Of a stretch of DNA of 6,419 nt, positions 6,141-6,419 are shown piece after piece. A model generated the notes under the pieces. The model was not told the origin of the DNA and made no database searches. It was given only the letters and a program-made list of their open reading frames with translations. Each line of letters begins with the position of its first letter. The stretch's first letter is position 1. A program made the translations under genes and the position numbers. Source of the stretch: Oscillibacter sp. UBA6647 (GTDB lineage: Bacteria; Bacillota; Clostridia; Oscillospirales; Oscillospiraceae); assembly GCA_002455655.1 (NCBI GenBank), contig DKLF01000099.1, positions 12,096-18,514 of the forward strand, read 5' to 3'.

Positions 6141-6419
6141 ATGAACAAAGTGGAAAAAGGAGAGGATCGGCGGTCGCGCCGCTCTCAAAAGCTGCTGAAA
6201 AAGGGACTGCTGGAGCTGATGCTGGAAAAAAAGTTTTCCGCCATCTCCGTGCGGGATGTGACAGAGCGGGCGGATATGAACCGGGGGACGTTTTATCTTC
6301 ATTATGCGGACACCACCGCCTTGCTTCAAAGCGTGGAAACGGACATGCTGGCAGAGGCCCAGCTTTTGATTGACGAGCATATGGCGGAGTTTGAGGCGGG
6401 CGGTTCTCTGCGCCCGGTG
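6141..6419 (+). CDS. TetR/AcrR-family transcriptional regulator, N-terminal part (3' end outside window)
   Basis: DNA-binding repressor, probably of the divergent exporter operon and itself. The 93 residues present contain the TetR N-terminal domain: helix 1 with RRSQKLLKKGLLELMLEK (14-31) and the helix-turn-helix at about 36-56, ISVRDVTERADMNRGTFYLHY, whose recognition helix ends in the family hallmark RGTFYLHY. The ligand-binding domain begins near residue 60 and is cut by the window end. I chose ATG 6141 because MNKVEKGEDRRSRR is a typical start for clostridial members. However, its ribosome site (AAAGGGG) is only one to three bases away. An in-frame ATG at 6087, with TGGAGAA eight bases upstream, would add 18 residues and is a real alternative. 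TetR genes commonly sit divergently next to the efflux pumps they control, which fits this arrangement. Confidence 0.9.
   Translation, partial: MNKVEKGEDRRSRRSQKLLKKGLLELMLEKKFSAISVRDVTERADMNRGTFYLHYADTTALLQSVETDMLAEAQLLIDEHMAEFEAGGSLRPV

Noticed and set aside
1..6419. CRISPR arrays, insertion sequences, tRNA/rRNA genes, attachment sites
   Set aside because: I saw no spaced direct-repeat array, transposase-like frame, terminal repeats, cloverleaf or rRNA-like sequence anywhere in the window.

Overview
The window looks like the chromosome of a Gram-positive gut-type clostridium, possibly Oscillospiraceae (Flavonifractor, Pseudoflavonifractor or Oscillibacter-like). This is inferred from the moderately high GC coding sequence with AT-rich intergenic DNA, strong Shine-Dalgarno sites, a Clostridia-style HtrA motif, and an MMPL exporter with no outer-membrane partner. 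No database was consulted, so the genus is a guess.

Layout. Bases 1-668 (+) hold the 3' part of an HtrA/DegP-type serine protease: the second half of the protease domain plus one PDZ domain. Bases 669-1005 are a non-coding convergent junction with three hairpins: a terminator for htrA, a terminator facing the minus-strand operon, and a 16-bp perfect hairpin with a T-tract on the plus strand. Bases 1006-5819 (-) are a two-gene operon. The first gene (3465-5819) encodes a 784-aa exported, largely helical/coiled-coil protein that I do not recognise as a named family. The second (1006-3429, GTG start, 35 nt downstream) encodes an 807-aa MMPL/RND-superfamily transporter with a long hydrophilic C-terminal tail. 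Bases 5820-6140 are an AT-rich divergent regulatory region. Bases 6141-6419 (+) are the start of a TetR/AcrR-family repressor cut by the window edge.

How the genes fit together. The divergent TetR-type gene probably controls the operon and itself. The MMPL protein has both Asp-Tyr pairs expected of the proton relay and should export a hydrophobic or amphiphilic substrate. The exported coiled-coil protein, made first from the same transcript, is a good candidate for an extracytoplasmic partner. This secreted coiled-coil + MMPL + TetR module is the most interesting content of the window. The substrate cannot be read from the sequence. The HtrA gene is convergent, separated by terminators, and is probably a separate unit.
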